In this document: one piece after another, positions 1 to 6,983 of the stretch
Position numbering within the stretch: the first letter of the stretch is position 1
Layout of the letters: every line of letters begins with the position of its first letter
DNA from: Lachnospiraceae bacterium
GTDB taxonomy: Bacteria > Bacillota > Clostridia > Lachnospirales > Lachnospiraceae
Reading direction: 5' to 3'
Assembly: GCA_900751785.1 (NCBI GenBank)
Contig: CAADSM010000069.1
Location: 1-10,503 of the forward strand
DNA: 10,503 nucleotides
The notes under the pieces: model-generated
The model's database searches: none
The model's input: the letters and a program-made list of their open reading frames with translations, nothing else
Told to the model about the DNA's origin: nothing
Program-made: the position numbers and the translations under genes

Positions 1-1
1 C

Positions 2-2296
2 CTTGGGCGGGGGGCGGCGCTGGGGTTTGGGTGTCCAGGGGCTCCGGAGGGCGAGCCCAGCCTGTTCAATCTGGGGGCCCCCCAGCCGGTGGAGACGGCG
101 GGCGGCGCGCAGGTATGGTACGCGCCGGAAGAGGCGGAGCCGTCCGGCGGAAGCACCGCGGGAGACGGGACGGACGGGCGGAGCAGCGCCGCGGATGGCG
201 CGGGCGTTACAGCTTCGGGAAGCACGCAGCAGGTGCAGGATACAGACGGCGGCAGAGGATCCGACGGAACGGGCTTAACATATGAGCCGCAGGGGCAGCA
301 GTCCCAGGGAGGCTGGTCTCAGCAGCAGACAGGAGGGCAGCAGAGCGGCTCGGAAGGCAGCGGTGCAGCAGTCTTACAGAGCACAGGCAGACAGTTGTCC
401 GACGGCTGGCTCACAGCCTTCTCCGCAGTGTGGCTTGCCGGGATCGCGGTCTCTCTTCTGTACCAGATCCTGTGCTGGCGGCGGGTCAGGAAGCGGACCG
501 GGCAGGCAGTGCTCCTGGAAGAAAACATTTATGAGTGCGACAGCATCGGTTCGCCCTTTGTCATGGGGATCAGAGGACCGAAGATCTACATCCCGTTCCG
601 CATCTCAGAGGAGCAGCGGGGGATGATCCTTCTCCATGAGCAGTGCCATATCCGCAGGAAGGATCACCTTGTGAAGCTTTTTGCAGTGCTGATCCTCGCC
701 GTCTACTGGTTCCATCCTTTTGTCTGGATCGCATTCCGGTGCATGTCCGCTGACATGGAGATGAGCTGCGACGAGATGGTACTGGAGAGGCTGGGAAGCG
801 GCGGGAAGGAAGATTACAGCAGATGCCTTCTGGGCTTCGCCGTGCAGAAGCATACAGCGCCGGGGATCCTGGCGTTTGGTGAGTCGTCGGTGAAGTCCAG
901 GGTGAAGAATATCCTGAAGTTCCGGAAGCGGGGCGCCCTGTTCGGCGCGGCGGCAGTCCTCGTCTGCGCAGCGCTGGCGGTGCTCCTTCTGACGAACGGG
1001 ACCGGGCAGCAGCCGGCGCTGACGTACAGTGGGGAGTACCGTACAGGCTCCGGCGGGGAGGCGGATTGGGAAGCGCACGGGATGGGATACAGCCTGGACG
1101 GACGGACGAGGACAGTCGCATTCTACAGGGAACTGTGGCTGGACGGTGCGCTGGCAGATTATCAGCTCCTGGATGTCCGGGAGGTGGGAGCGGATGCGTT
1201 CCCCGAAAACGGCAGTCTGACACTGGAAAGCCGGAACACCGGCGGCGCGGGCGATGCCGGCGCGGAGGGGGAGGAAGGCGGCTGGACGCTGGAGATCAGC
1301 CTGTATCAGACCGACAGAGAGGGACACACACACTGGCAGGCCTCGGATCGATTCAGCCTGTCTGACAGCGGGATCGATTCCTTTATGGAGAGCTTTCGTG
1401 TAGATGAGGAACAAGACGTGAAGAATCTCTCTGCGGAAGAAGATTTTGTTCTTGCTGCAGTCCATCTCGGAAGGGAAAAGGACGGCGAGGTCACGATCCA
1501 TCACACTCCTTGCGAAGAACTTGACGACAGGGACAGCACAGCTTACAGTATCCCCATGAGCGCAGGGGACGACACCAACGCCGGCGAGCTGGTCTACCGG
1601 ATGGCGGTGTCGGAGAAGCCTGTGGAGGAGCTGGAGCAGGAGTACAGCGTATCTCCCGACGTCCGGGACATGCTGGCAGCAAGGAACCCGTATATCGGGG
1701 ATGCCCCTGCCGACGGAGAAGCGCTCGGCGCAGTCCGCCTGGGACACATGGGCGCGGGCGAGATGGAACTTCAGACGTCAGAGGAGCCCTATGTCCTGAC
1801 GGTTCATTTTGAGGACGAGCCAGAAGATCCTGCCGCATGGAATATCCAGATGCAGAAGAAGGCAGTCCTGATCCTTGCACTAATCGACAACGCCGGGGCG
1901 GTCGAGTGGACCCATCCGGCGGAGAGCGGGGCTGAGACATACCGGTGGAGGATGGATCTGGAAAAGGCGGGACAGATGACCGGGATACAGGATATCAAGG
2001 CATGCGCGGAGGATCCCAAGGCGTTCCAGACATTGTGTGAGAGCGTGTCGGCGATGCACGGGACCGTGGAGTTCGCGCAGGCGGAGCAGACAGAGGAGGG
2101 ATGGCAGGCGCCGGACGGAAGGGTGTACCGTTACCGCTATACCCTTGCAGGAGTGCTGCCGAATGCAGAGTATGCCTCGATCGTGGAATTTCTTTCAGAT
2201 GTGGAGGGGCTTTCATACATCGATGTGTGGATGACGATGTTATCCAGCCAGTATCCGGCACCTTATGCGAATGACATATATATCCTGGGAGTGTGA
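2..2296 (+). CDS. BlaR1-like M56 family membrane metallopeptidase / sensor, 5'-truncated
   Basis: The frame is open to the left edge, so the true start lies outside; the GTG at 89 is internal. Residues below are counted from that GTG. Residues 1-104 are a low-complexity linker rich in Gly, Gln, Ser and Glu. A membrane helix follows at about 105-130. The zinc protease motif HEQCH is at 183-187, with a likely third ligand in the MSCDEM segment (E229). A hydrophobic stretch lies just after HEQCH (about 192-215) and the last helix is at about 282-304. The remaining ~430 residues should be extracytoplasmic; about 534-610 resembles DUF4825, a domain often attached to such proteins. BlaR1/MecR1 proteins sense an external ligand and use the zinc protease to relieve a BlaI/MecI-type repressor. 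No repressor is visible here; it would be expected upstream. The C-terminal domain is not a penicillin-binding fold that I recognise, so the ligand need not be a beta-lactam. The stop overlaps a small ORF. Confidence 0.88.
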   Translation, partial: LGRGAALGFGCPGAPEGEPSLFNLGAPQPVETAGGAQVWYAPEEAEPSGGSTAGDGTDGRSSAADGAGVTASGSTQQVQDTDGGRGSDGTGLTYEPQGQQSQGGWSQQQTGGQQSGSEGSGAAVLQSTGRQLSDGWLTAFSAVWLAGIAVSLLYQILCWRRVRKRTGQAVLLEENIYECDSIGSPFVMGIRGPKIYIPFRISEEQRGMILLHEQCHIRRKDHLVKLFAVLILAVYWFHPFVWIAFRCMSADMEMSCDEMVLERLGSGGKEDYSRCLLGFAVQKHTAPGILAFGESSVKSRVKNILKFRKRGALFGAAAVLVCAALAVLLLTNGTGQQPALTYSGEYRTGSGGEADWEAHGMGYSLDGRTRTVAFYRELWLDGALADYQLLDVREVGADAFPENGSLTLESRNTGGAGDAGAEGEEGGWTLEISLYQTDREGHTHWQASDRFSLSDSGIDSFMESFRVDEEQDVKNLSAEEDFVLAAVHLGREKDGEVTIHHTPCEELDDRDSTAYSIPMSAGDDTNAGELVYRMAVSEKPVEELEQEYSVSPDVRDMLAARNPYIGDAPADGEALGAVRLGHMGAGEMELQTSEEPYVLTVHFEDEPEDPAAWNIQMQKKAVLILALIDNAGAVEWTHPAESGAETYRWRMDLEKAGQMTGIQDIKACAEDPKAFQTLCESVSAMHGTVEFAQAEQTEEGWQAPDGRVYRYRYTLAGVLPNAEYASIVEFLSDVEGLSYIDVWMTMLSSQYPAPYANDIYILGV

Positions 2297-2439
2297 TGAT
2301 CAGCAGGCCATATAGACAGTCCTGCAAAAAGCAGGAAGCGGAAGGTGATCATTGCGGCAGATATGAATGGGAAAAGGGCGTGCACGAGCTGGAATATCTG
2401 CAGCGATTCCGGCTCTTTGGTAAAGAGAAAAGAGCTTGA
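2296..2439 (+). CDS. Small basic hypothetical protein (47 aa), coupled to the M56 gene
   Basis: An ATG at 2296 shares its A with the TGA stop of the preceding gene (TGATG overlap), the usual arrangement for translational coupling. A GGGAG at 2287-2291 could serve as ribosome site, although its 4-base spacing is short. The 47 codons run to a TGA at 2437-2439 and give a hydrophilic, charged peptide (MISRPYRQSCKK start, RFRLFGKEKRA end) with two cysteines and no membrane helix. A strong dyad begins 6 bp after the stop, as expected if this is the last cistron of the M56 transcript. I do not recognise the family. It could be chance open frame; the overlap and the terminator position are the only support. 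Confidence 0.38.
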   Translation: MISRPYRQSCKKQEAEGDHCGRYEWEKGVHELEYLQRFRLFGKEKRA

Positions 2440-2464
2440 TAAAAGATCCGGACTTCATTATAAT
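2436..2464 (+). promoter_or_regulatory. Candidate sigma-A promoter for the ABC gene, with -10 inside a dyad
   Basis: TTGATA at 2436-2441 and TATAAT at 2459-2464 are separated by exactly 17 bp. The predicted start point is near 2471, giving a leader of about 120 bases before the ABC start codon. The -10 box straddles the exact centre of the 30-bp dyad at 2446-2475, so a dimeric repressor bound there would block the promoter. The BlaR1-like gene upstream makes a BlaI-type repressor an obvious candidate, but the dyad is not an evident match to known BlaI operators. The hexamers could also arise by chance inside a terminator. Confidence 0.45.
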
Positions 2465-2484
2465 GAAGTCTGGATTCTTTCATT
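2446..2484 (+). terminator. Long near-perfect dyad with T-rich tail: terminator of the M56 transcript
   Basis: Two 15-base arms, 2446-2460 and 2461-2475, pair with one G-T wobble; the inner 20 bp (2451-2470) are perfectly self-complementary. An A-rich stretch (2441-2444) precedes and a T-rich stretch (TTCTTTCATT, from 2475) follows, the layout of an intrinsic terminator. It sits 6 bp after the small ORF and about 115 bp before the ABC gene. The apex is AT-rich, so the RNA stem is weaker than its length suggests. The same bases carry a promoter -10, so a role as operator is an alternative (see the promoter entry). Confidence 0.55.
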
Positions 2485-2510
2485 CTGAGAGAGTGATCAG
2501 ACTCTTTCAG
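2485..2510 (+). other. Hairpin in the ABC gene leader
   Basis: Arms CTGAGAGAGT (2485-2494) and ACTCTTTCAG (2501-2510) pair over 10 positions with one G-T wobble around a 6-base loop. It would lie at the start of the leader RNA if the promoter at 2436-2464 is real. No T-tract follows, so it is not a plain terminator. A role in mRNA stability or regulation is possible. The rest of 2511-2575 shows nothing I recognise. Confidence 0.3.
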
Positions 2511-2591
2511 AAGAAAGACAATGAGAGCAGAAGTTCCGGAGGGGGCGCGGCACTGCAGCCGGATGAGAAATTTTGAAAAGGAGAGTCTTAA

Positions 2592-5500
2592 ATGCTTCAG
2601 ATCAGGCAGCTTCGCAAAGAGTATAAAACCGGAAACCTTGTTCAGAAAGCCCTTGACGGCGTGAGTTTGAACTTAAGAGACAATGAATTTGTCGCCATTC
2701 TCGGTCCCAGCGGGTCGGGGAAGACGACGCTTTTGAATATTATAGGAGGATTGGACCGCTACGACAGCGGGGATGTGATCATCAACGGCATCTCCACAAA
2801 GAAGTACAGGGACCGCGACTGGGATTCCTACCGGAATCACACGATCGGATTCGTGTTCCAGAGCTACAACCTGATCCCGCACCAGACTGTGCTTGCCAAC
2901 GTAGAGCTGGCGCTGACCATCTCCGGCATCGGAAAGGCAGAGCGCAGGGAGCGGGCGGTGAAGGCGCTGGAGGAAGTAGGCCTTGGAAACCAGCTCCACA
3001 AGAAGCCGAACCAGATGTCCGGCGGACAGATGCAGAGAGTGGCGATCGCCCGGGCGCTGGTGAACGACCCGGATATCCTGCTGGCGGATGAGCCTACCGG
3101 GGCGCTGGACAGCGATACCAGCGTACAGGTCATGGATCTGCTCAGGGAGGTGGCGAAGGACCGCCTTGTCGTTATGGTTACCCACAACCCGGAGCTGGCG
3201 GAGCAGTATGCGACCCGTATCGTGAAGCTCAGGGACGGGAAGATCCGCTCGGATTCCGACCCGTTCCTGGTCGAGGAAGGGACTCAGGCAGAACCGCAGC
3301 ATAAGAACATGGGAAAATCCTCCATGTCCTTCCTGACTGCACTTTCCCTCAGCTTTAACAATCTGAAGACGAAGAAAGCAAGGACGCTCCTGACGTCTTT
3401 TGCCGGCTCTATCGGGATCATCGGCATCGCCCTGATCCTGGCGCTGTCCACCGGGGTGAATGCCTACATCCAGACAGTGGAGGAAGAGACGCTGTCGGAA
3501 TACCCGCTGCAGATCCAGAGCACGGGCTTAGATTTCTCTTCCATGATCTCCGACGGAGGCGGGGGCGCTGAGGACGGCGGGCAAGTAGAAGAGGGCGAGA
3601 TCAATGTCATCCAGATGGTGTCGAATATGTTTTCCACCATGGATTCCAACGATCTGGCATCGCTGAAGACCTACCTGGAAAACGGGGACAGCGGCATTGA
3701 GAAATATACGAACGCGGTCGAATACTCCTACAGCGTGACGCCTCAGATCTACCGGCAGGACGTGGACGGCATCCGCCAGGTCAATCCGGATACATCCTTT
3801 GACGCGCTCGGGCTCGGATCTTCATCAGGGTCGAACAGTATGATGTCATCCATAATGAGTACGGATGTATTTTATGAAATGCCGGAGAACGCCGGTCTGT
3901 ACGAAAGTCAGTACGATGTGAAGGCGGGGCGCTGGCCGGAGAATTATAATGAGTGTGTCCTCGTGCTCACCTCAGGCGGGGGCATCAGCGATTTTCTGCT
4001 GTACACGCTGGGACTTCGCGATTCCATGGAGCTGGATGAGATGATCCAGCAGTTTATCGACGAAGAGAATATAGACACGCCGGAGAATATGGGATCTTAC
4101 TCCTATGACGATATCATCGGCATCACGTTCAAGCTCGTCAACAGCGCGGAATACTACGAGTATGACAGCCAGTACCAGGTATGGCGGGATAAGACAGATG
4201 ACGAAGAATATATGAAAAATCTCGTGAAGAACGGCGAGGATATCACGATCGTGGGCGTTGTACAGCCGTCTGAGGATGCGAACGGACTCCTCCTGAACAC
4301 AGGGATCTGCTATCCGTCTTCCCTGACAGAGCATGTGGCAGAAGAGGCCGAGGACAGTGAGATCGTGCAGCGGCAGCTGGCAGATAAGGATATCAACGTG
4401 TTTACGGGAGAAGCCTTCGGCGAGCAGAGCAGCAACAGCGAATTTGACACAAATTCACTTTTTACCATAGATGCGGAGAAGCTGCAGAACGCTTTCACGT
4501 TTGATTCCAGTGGACTCGCTGACGGGCTTGACGGGGCGTTTGACCTGTCGTCCCTCGGCAGCCTCTCGGGCGGATCCTTGAACCTCTCGGAGATGATCGA
4601 TCTGAGTGATATCCAGCTCACCCTCCCGGAGGCGCCGTCCATCAGCATGAGCGACATCATGGACAATATTGAGATCACTGCGTCTTCGGAAGATCTCGGC
4701 CAGATGGTATCCGGTCTTCTGGAGGGCTATCAGGAGTATTCGGCGCAGAACCCGCAGGCGGACTACTCCAGGCTGGGAGAATATTTCCTCCAGTATCTTC
4801 AGACTCCTGAGGCACAGAAGATCCTCGAGGACAACATCCGGGATATCATCGAGTCCGGCGCCGATCTGACAGTCTCGATCGAAGAGCTGCAGCAGCTTGT
4901 GCGGGACGTGATGGCGGGCTATCAGGAGTACGCGTTGGAAAACGGATATACGGATCCTGACCGGTTCGATGAGTACCTGGTGGAATATCTCCAGACGCCT
5001 GAGGCACAGGCAGTCCTGACACAGTGGGCGTCGAATGCGATCGGCGACATCGGCGACGTGGCGATCACCGAGGATCAGCTCAAGAAGCTGGCGTCAGAGC
5101 TCGCAGCGGGATACCAGAGCTATGCGGCGGCCAACGGCCTGCCGGATCCGAGCAGGATGGGAGAATATTTTCTCGATTACCTGGGGACGGACGACGCGAA
5201 ACAGAAGCTCGCCGCGGGGATCGCAGCCATGGTCGACACGGGAAGCCTGGAATCCCAGATTTCCGCATCGATCCAGAGCTACATGGGACAGGTGATGTCC
5301 TCGCTGTCAGGCGAGATGGTGCAGAGCCTGGAGACGCAGATCACCTCGGCGATGACACAGGTCATGAACCAGATCAGCGCAGGAATGGAGAGCGCCATGG
5401 AGCAGGCTGTGACGAGGCTCGGAACGAATATGGAAAATGCCATGAGTATCGACTCTGACGCATTTGCGGATGCTTTTACCATGAATATGTCAGGGGATGA

Positions 5501-6167
5501 GCTGGCAGAGCTCATGATGTCCATGAACTCCACTGAGAATGCGACCTATGAAAACAATCTGAGGACGCTGGGATATGTGGATTTTGACGTGCCGAGCGGC
5601 ATCGATATCTATCCTATCGATTTTGAGAGCAAGGAGCAGGTGGTCAGGATCCTCGATGATTACAACAGCCGCATGGAAGCGGAGGGAAAGGATGAGCAGG
5701 TCATCACATACACGGACATGGTGGGGACACTGATGTCCTCGGTGACGGACATTATCGACATCATCAGCTATGTGCTGATCGCATTTGTGGCGATTTCTTT
5801 GGTAGTCTCATCGATCATGATCGGCGTCATCACCTACATCAGCGTGCTGGAGCGGAAGAAGGAGATCGGTATCCTGCGCGCCATCGGGGCTTCAAAGGGG
5901 AATATCTCTCAGGTATTCAATGCGGAGACATTCATCATCGGCCTGTGCGCGGGACTTATCGGCATCGGACTGAGCCTGCTGCTCCTGATCCCGGGCAATG
6001 CGCTGATCCACTATCTTGCAGGCACGAACGATGTGAGCGCGGTGCTGCCGGCAGGGCCTGCAGTCGTGCTGATCCTGCTGAGTGTAGTGCTCACCCTCAT
6101 CGGAGGCATCATCCCGTCGAGAAAGGCGGCGAAGAGTGATCCGGTGGCTGCTCTGCGGACAGAGTAG
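2592..6167 (+). CDS. ABC transporter, fused ATP-binding protein and FtsX/MacB-like permease with large extracellular domain
   Basis: This protein of 1191 residues starts at an ATG with AGGAG (2579-2583) 8 bases upstream. The ATPase occupies about 1-235: Walker A GPSGSGKT at 38-45, signature MSGGQ at 142-146, Walker B ILLADEPTG at 162-170 and switch His at 198, all intact. This is the LolD/MacB subfamily, which powers mechanotransmission or extrusion rather than ordinary import. Membrane helices lie at about 266-295, 1059-1085, 1114-1140 and 1154-1178, and the last three form an FtsX domain with the usual ERKKEIGILRAIGASK loop. Between helix 1 and helix 2 is a roughly 760-residue extracytoplasmic domain with three tandem repeats (about 695-885), then a Met/Gln/Ser-rich, probably helical segment (about 886-950). 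Typical MacB periplasmic domains are far smaller. Substrate unknown; an antimicrobial peptide or envelope-stress role is inferred from the BlaR1-like neighbour. Confidence 0.93.
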   Translation: MLQIRQLRKEYKTGNLVQKALDGVSLNLRDNEFVAILGPSGSGKTTLLNIIGGLDRYDSGDVIINGISTKKYRDRDWDSYRNHTIGFVFQSYNLIPHQTVLANVELALTISGIGKAERRERAVKALEEVGLGNQLHKKPNQMSGGQMQRVAIARALVNDPDILLADEPTGALDSDTSVQVMDLLREVAKDRLVVMVTHNPELAEQYATRIVKLRDGKIRSDSDPFLVEEGTQAEPQHKNMGKSSMSFLTALSLSFNNLKTKKARTLLTSFAGSIGIIGIALILALSTGVNAYIQTVEEETLSEYPLQIQSTGLDFSSMISDGGGGAEDGGQVEEGEINVIQMVSNMFSTMDSNDLASLKTYLENGDSGIEKYTNAVEYSYSVTPQIYRQDVDGIRQVNPDTSFDALGLGSSSGSNSMMSSIMSTDVFYEMPENAGLYESQYDVKAGRWPENYNECVLVLTSGGGISDFLLYTLGLRDSMELDEMIQQFIDEENIDTPENMGSYSYDDIIGITFKLVNSAEYYEYDSQYQVWRDKTDDEEYMKNLVKNGEDITIVGVVQPSEDANGLLLNTGICYPSSLTEHVAEEAEDSEIVQRQLADKDINVFTGEAFGEQSSNSEFDTNSLFTIDAEKLQNAFTFDSSGLADGLDGAFDLSSLGSLSGGSLNLSEMIDLSDIQLTLPEAPSISMSDIMDNIEITASSEDLGQMVSGLLEGYQEYSAQNPQADYSRLGEYFLQYLQTPEAQKILEDNIRDIIESGADLTVSIEELQQLVRDVMAGYQEYALENGYTDPDRFDEYLVEYLQTPEAQAVLTQWASNAIGDIGDVAITEDQLKKLASELAAGYQSYAAANGLPDPSRMGEYFLDYLGTDDAKQKLAAGIAAMVDTGSLESQISASIQSYMGQVMSSLSGEMVQSLETQITSAMTQVMNQISAGMESAMEQAVTRLGTNMENAMSIDSDAFADAFTMNMSGDELAELMMSMNSTENATYENNLRTLGYVDFDVPSGIDIYPIDFESKEQVVRILDDYNSRMEAEGKDEQVITYTDMVGTLMSSVTDIIDIISYVLIAFVAISLVVSSIMIGVITYISVLERKKEIGILRAIGASKGNISQVFNAETFIIGLCAGLIGIGLSLLLLIPGNALIHYLAGTNDVSAVLPAGPAVVLILLSVVLTLIGGIIPSRKAAKSDPVAALRTE
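4674..5246 (+). repeat. Three tandem ~64-residue repeats within the ABC extracellular domain
   Basis: Units begin at about 4674, 4872 and 5064 (residues 695, 761 and 825) and are 66, 64 and 61 residues long. Each has a short acidic helix (EDL, EEL or EDQL), then AGYQ.Y (EGYQEY, AGYQEY, AGYQSY), a polar linker ending in D.SR or DPDR, EY(F/L)..YL, and a PEAQ-type turn (TPEAQ, TPEAQ, TDDAK) before another helix. The pattern suggests a repeated small helical hairpin, perhaps forming a stalk. The DNA copies are diverged, so the duplication is not recent. Confidence 0.8.
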
Positions 6168-6205
6168 TCCGGACAGAAACAGCTTTAAACGGAGCGGATG
6201 GAAAG

Positions 6206-6237
6206 AATAGGCAGATAGACAAATAGGCAGAAAGACA
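6206..6237. repeat. 16-bp tandem duplication, one mismatch
   Basis: Two adjacent copies, AATAGGCAGATAGACA (6206-6221) and AATAGGCAGAAAGACA (6222-6237), differ at one base. They lie in the 146-bp gap between the ABC gene and the convergent acetyltransferase, just before a strong hairpin. Most likely replication slippage; no function is apparent. Confidence 0.7.
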
Positions 6238-6241
6238 AGTA

Positions 6242-6270
6242 CAGGGGCAGGAATCACATTCCTGCCCCTG
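6242..6270. terminator. Strong hairpin between convergent genes, probable bidirectional terminator
   Basis: Perfect 13-base arms CAGGGGCAGGAAT (6242-6254) and its complement (6258-6270) enclose a 3-base loop. The stem is GC-rich at its base. On the + strand a T-rich stretch (ATTTTCTGTTTTAT) follows about 10 bases later; on the - strand the sequence after the stem is also pyrimidine-rich. It lies 75 bp after the ABC stop and 44 bp from the acetyltransferase stop. Confidence 0.75.
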
Positions 6271-6313
6271 GGCATTCTGGATTTTCTGTTTTATGACGGA
6301 AATCTGCAGCAGC

Positions 6314-6784
6314 CTATAGGATGACCTCCATTCCGACTTTCTGCGGCTTCAGTCCGCAGGACTGGTAAAATTTCATAGCGCTCTCATTGCAGCTCCAGAC
6401 ATTCAGAGTCACGTTGTAGCATCCATGCTCCCTTGCGAAGTCAAGGACAGCCGAGTACAGCGTCTTTCCGATGTGCATTCCTCTCTTGTTCTCGTCGACG
6501 CACAGGTCGTCGATATAGAGCGTTTTGATATCTGTCAGGATATTGTCATTGAGATGCTGCTGGAAGATGCAGAAGGCGTAGCCCTGCAGACAGTCGTTCT
6601 CATCTACGGCGGCGAAGATTGGTCTGGTCTCATCTTTCAGGATCTCTTTGAGCTGCTCATCCGTGTATTTTCTCTGTCCGTATTTGAACAGGTCGGGGCG
6701 CCCCTTGTGGTGGACCAGGGCGACCTGAGACAGCAGCTCATGGATCCGTCCGATATCTTTCTCTGATGCCATTCGCACTTTCAT
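6314..6784 (-). CDS. GNAT family N-acetyltransferase
   Basis: This 156-residue protein has the usual length of a single-domain GNAT enzyme, which transfers an acetyl group from acetyl-CoA to an amine. The central strand and acetyl-CoA pyrophosphate loop are seen at about 89-107 (YIDDLCVDENKRGMHIGK, with RGMHIG as the loop), followed by the helix GKTLYSAVLDFAREHG. The C-terminal NESAMKFYQSCGL (132-144) is the typical motif B in which the Tyr acts near the substrate amine. The start ATG has AGGAG (6794-6798) 9 bases upstream. Substrate not predictable; small molecule or protein N-terminus are both possible. It appears to have its own promoter and to be monocistronic. Confidence 0.9.
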   Translation of the reverse strand: MKVRMASEKDIGRIHELLSQVALVHHKGRPDLFKYGQRKYTDEQLKEILKDETRPIFAAVDENDCLQGYAFCIFQQHLNDNILTDIKTLYIDDLCVDENKRGMHIGKTLYSAVLDFAREHGCYNVTLNVWSCNESAMKFYQSCGLKPQKVGMEVIL

Positions 6785-6864
6785 GTTTCATATCTCCTTT
6801 TCTCTCTGTTTGATCCGTCCGGCTATACAGCCCGAATCCGTATGACTGAACTGATACAAGTAGA

Positions 6865-6894
6865 ATTTTACCACACTTTACCGCGGTAAGTAAA
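6865..6894 (-). promoter_or_regulatory. Candidate promoter of the acetyltransferase with a palindrome in its spacer
   Basis: On the - strand, TTTACT (6889-6894) and TAAAAT (6865-6870) are separated by 18 bp. A perfect 12-bp palindrome TTACCGCGGTAA (6878-6889) fills the spacer, where MerR-type activators and many dimeric repressors bind. The leader would be about 75 bases. The -35 matches the consensus at only 4 of 6 positions, so this is a moderate prediction. Confidence 0.42.
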
Positions 6895-6914
6895 GAAAGC
6901 AAAAGGAGTTTGAC

Positions 6915-6940
6915 TTTTCCATGACTTTATCGATGGAAAA
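6915..6940. other. Inverted repeat in the gap downstream of the Cys-rich gene
   Basis: Perfect 8-base arms TTTTCCAT (6915-6922) and ATGGAAAA (6933-6940) enclose a 10-base loop. It lies between the end of the Cys-rich gene and the acetyltransferase promoter. It may assist termination on the - strand, with the neighbouring hairpin at 6952-6970. Confidence 0.35.
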
Positions 6941-6951
6941 ATGGGGACCGG

Positions 6952-6970
6952 GAGCCTCTGTGAGAGGCTC
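6952..6970 (-). terminator. Hairpin 14 bp after the Cys-rich gene, possible terminator
   Basis: Arms GAGCCTC and GAGGCTC (6952-6958 and 6964-6970) pair perfectly over 7 GC-rich bases around a 5-base loop. On the - strand a T5 run (ATTTTTCC) comes about 10 bases after the stem, further than ideal. Position after the stop at 6984 supports a termination role. Confidence 0.45.
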
Positions 6971-6983
6971 AGATCCGTTTCTG

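Noticed and set aside
89..91. GTG as start of the M56 gene
   Set aside because: The frame is open from the window's left edge, there is no ribosome site at 89, and the earlier helices expected of a BlaR1-type protein are missing.
605..1747. 380-codon open frame on the - strand
   Set aside because: It lies wholly antisense to the M56 gene, with no ribosome site and no recognisable motif; GC-rich coding DNA often produces such frames.
2673..3302. 209-codon open frame on the - strand
   Set aside because: It is antisense to the ABC ATPase motifs, which are intact on the + strand.
5024..5458. 144-codon + frame inside the ABC gene
   Set aside because: It overlaps the repeat region of the ABC protein in another frame, and its Arg/Gly/Asp-rich translation is typical of a shadow frame.
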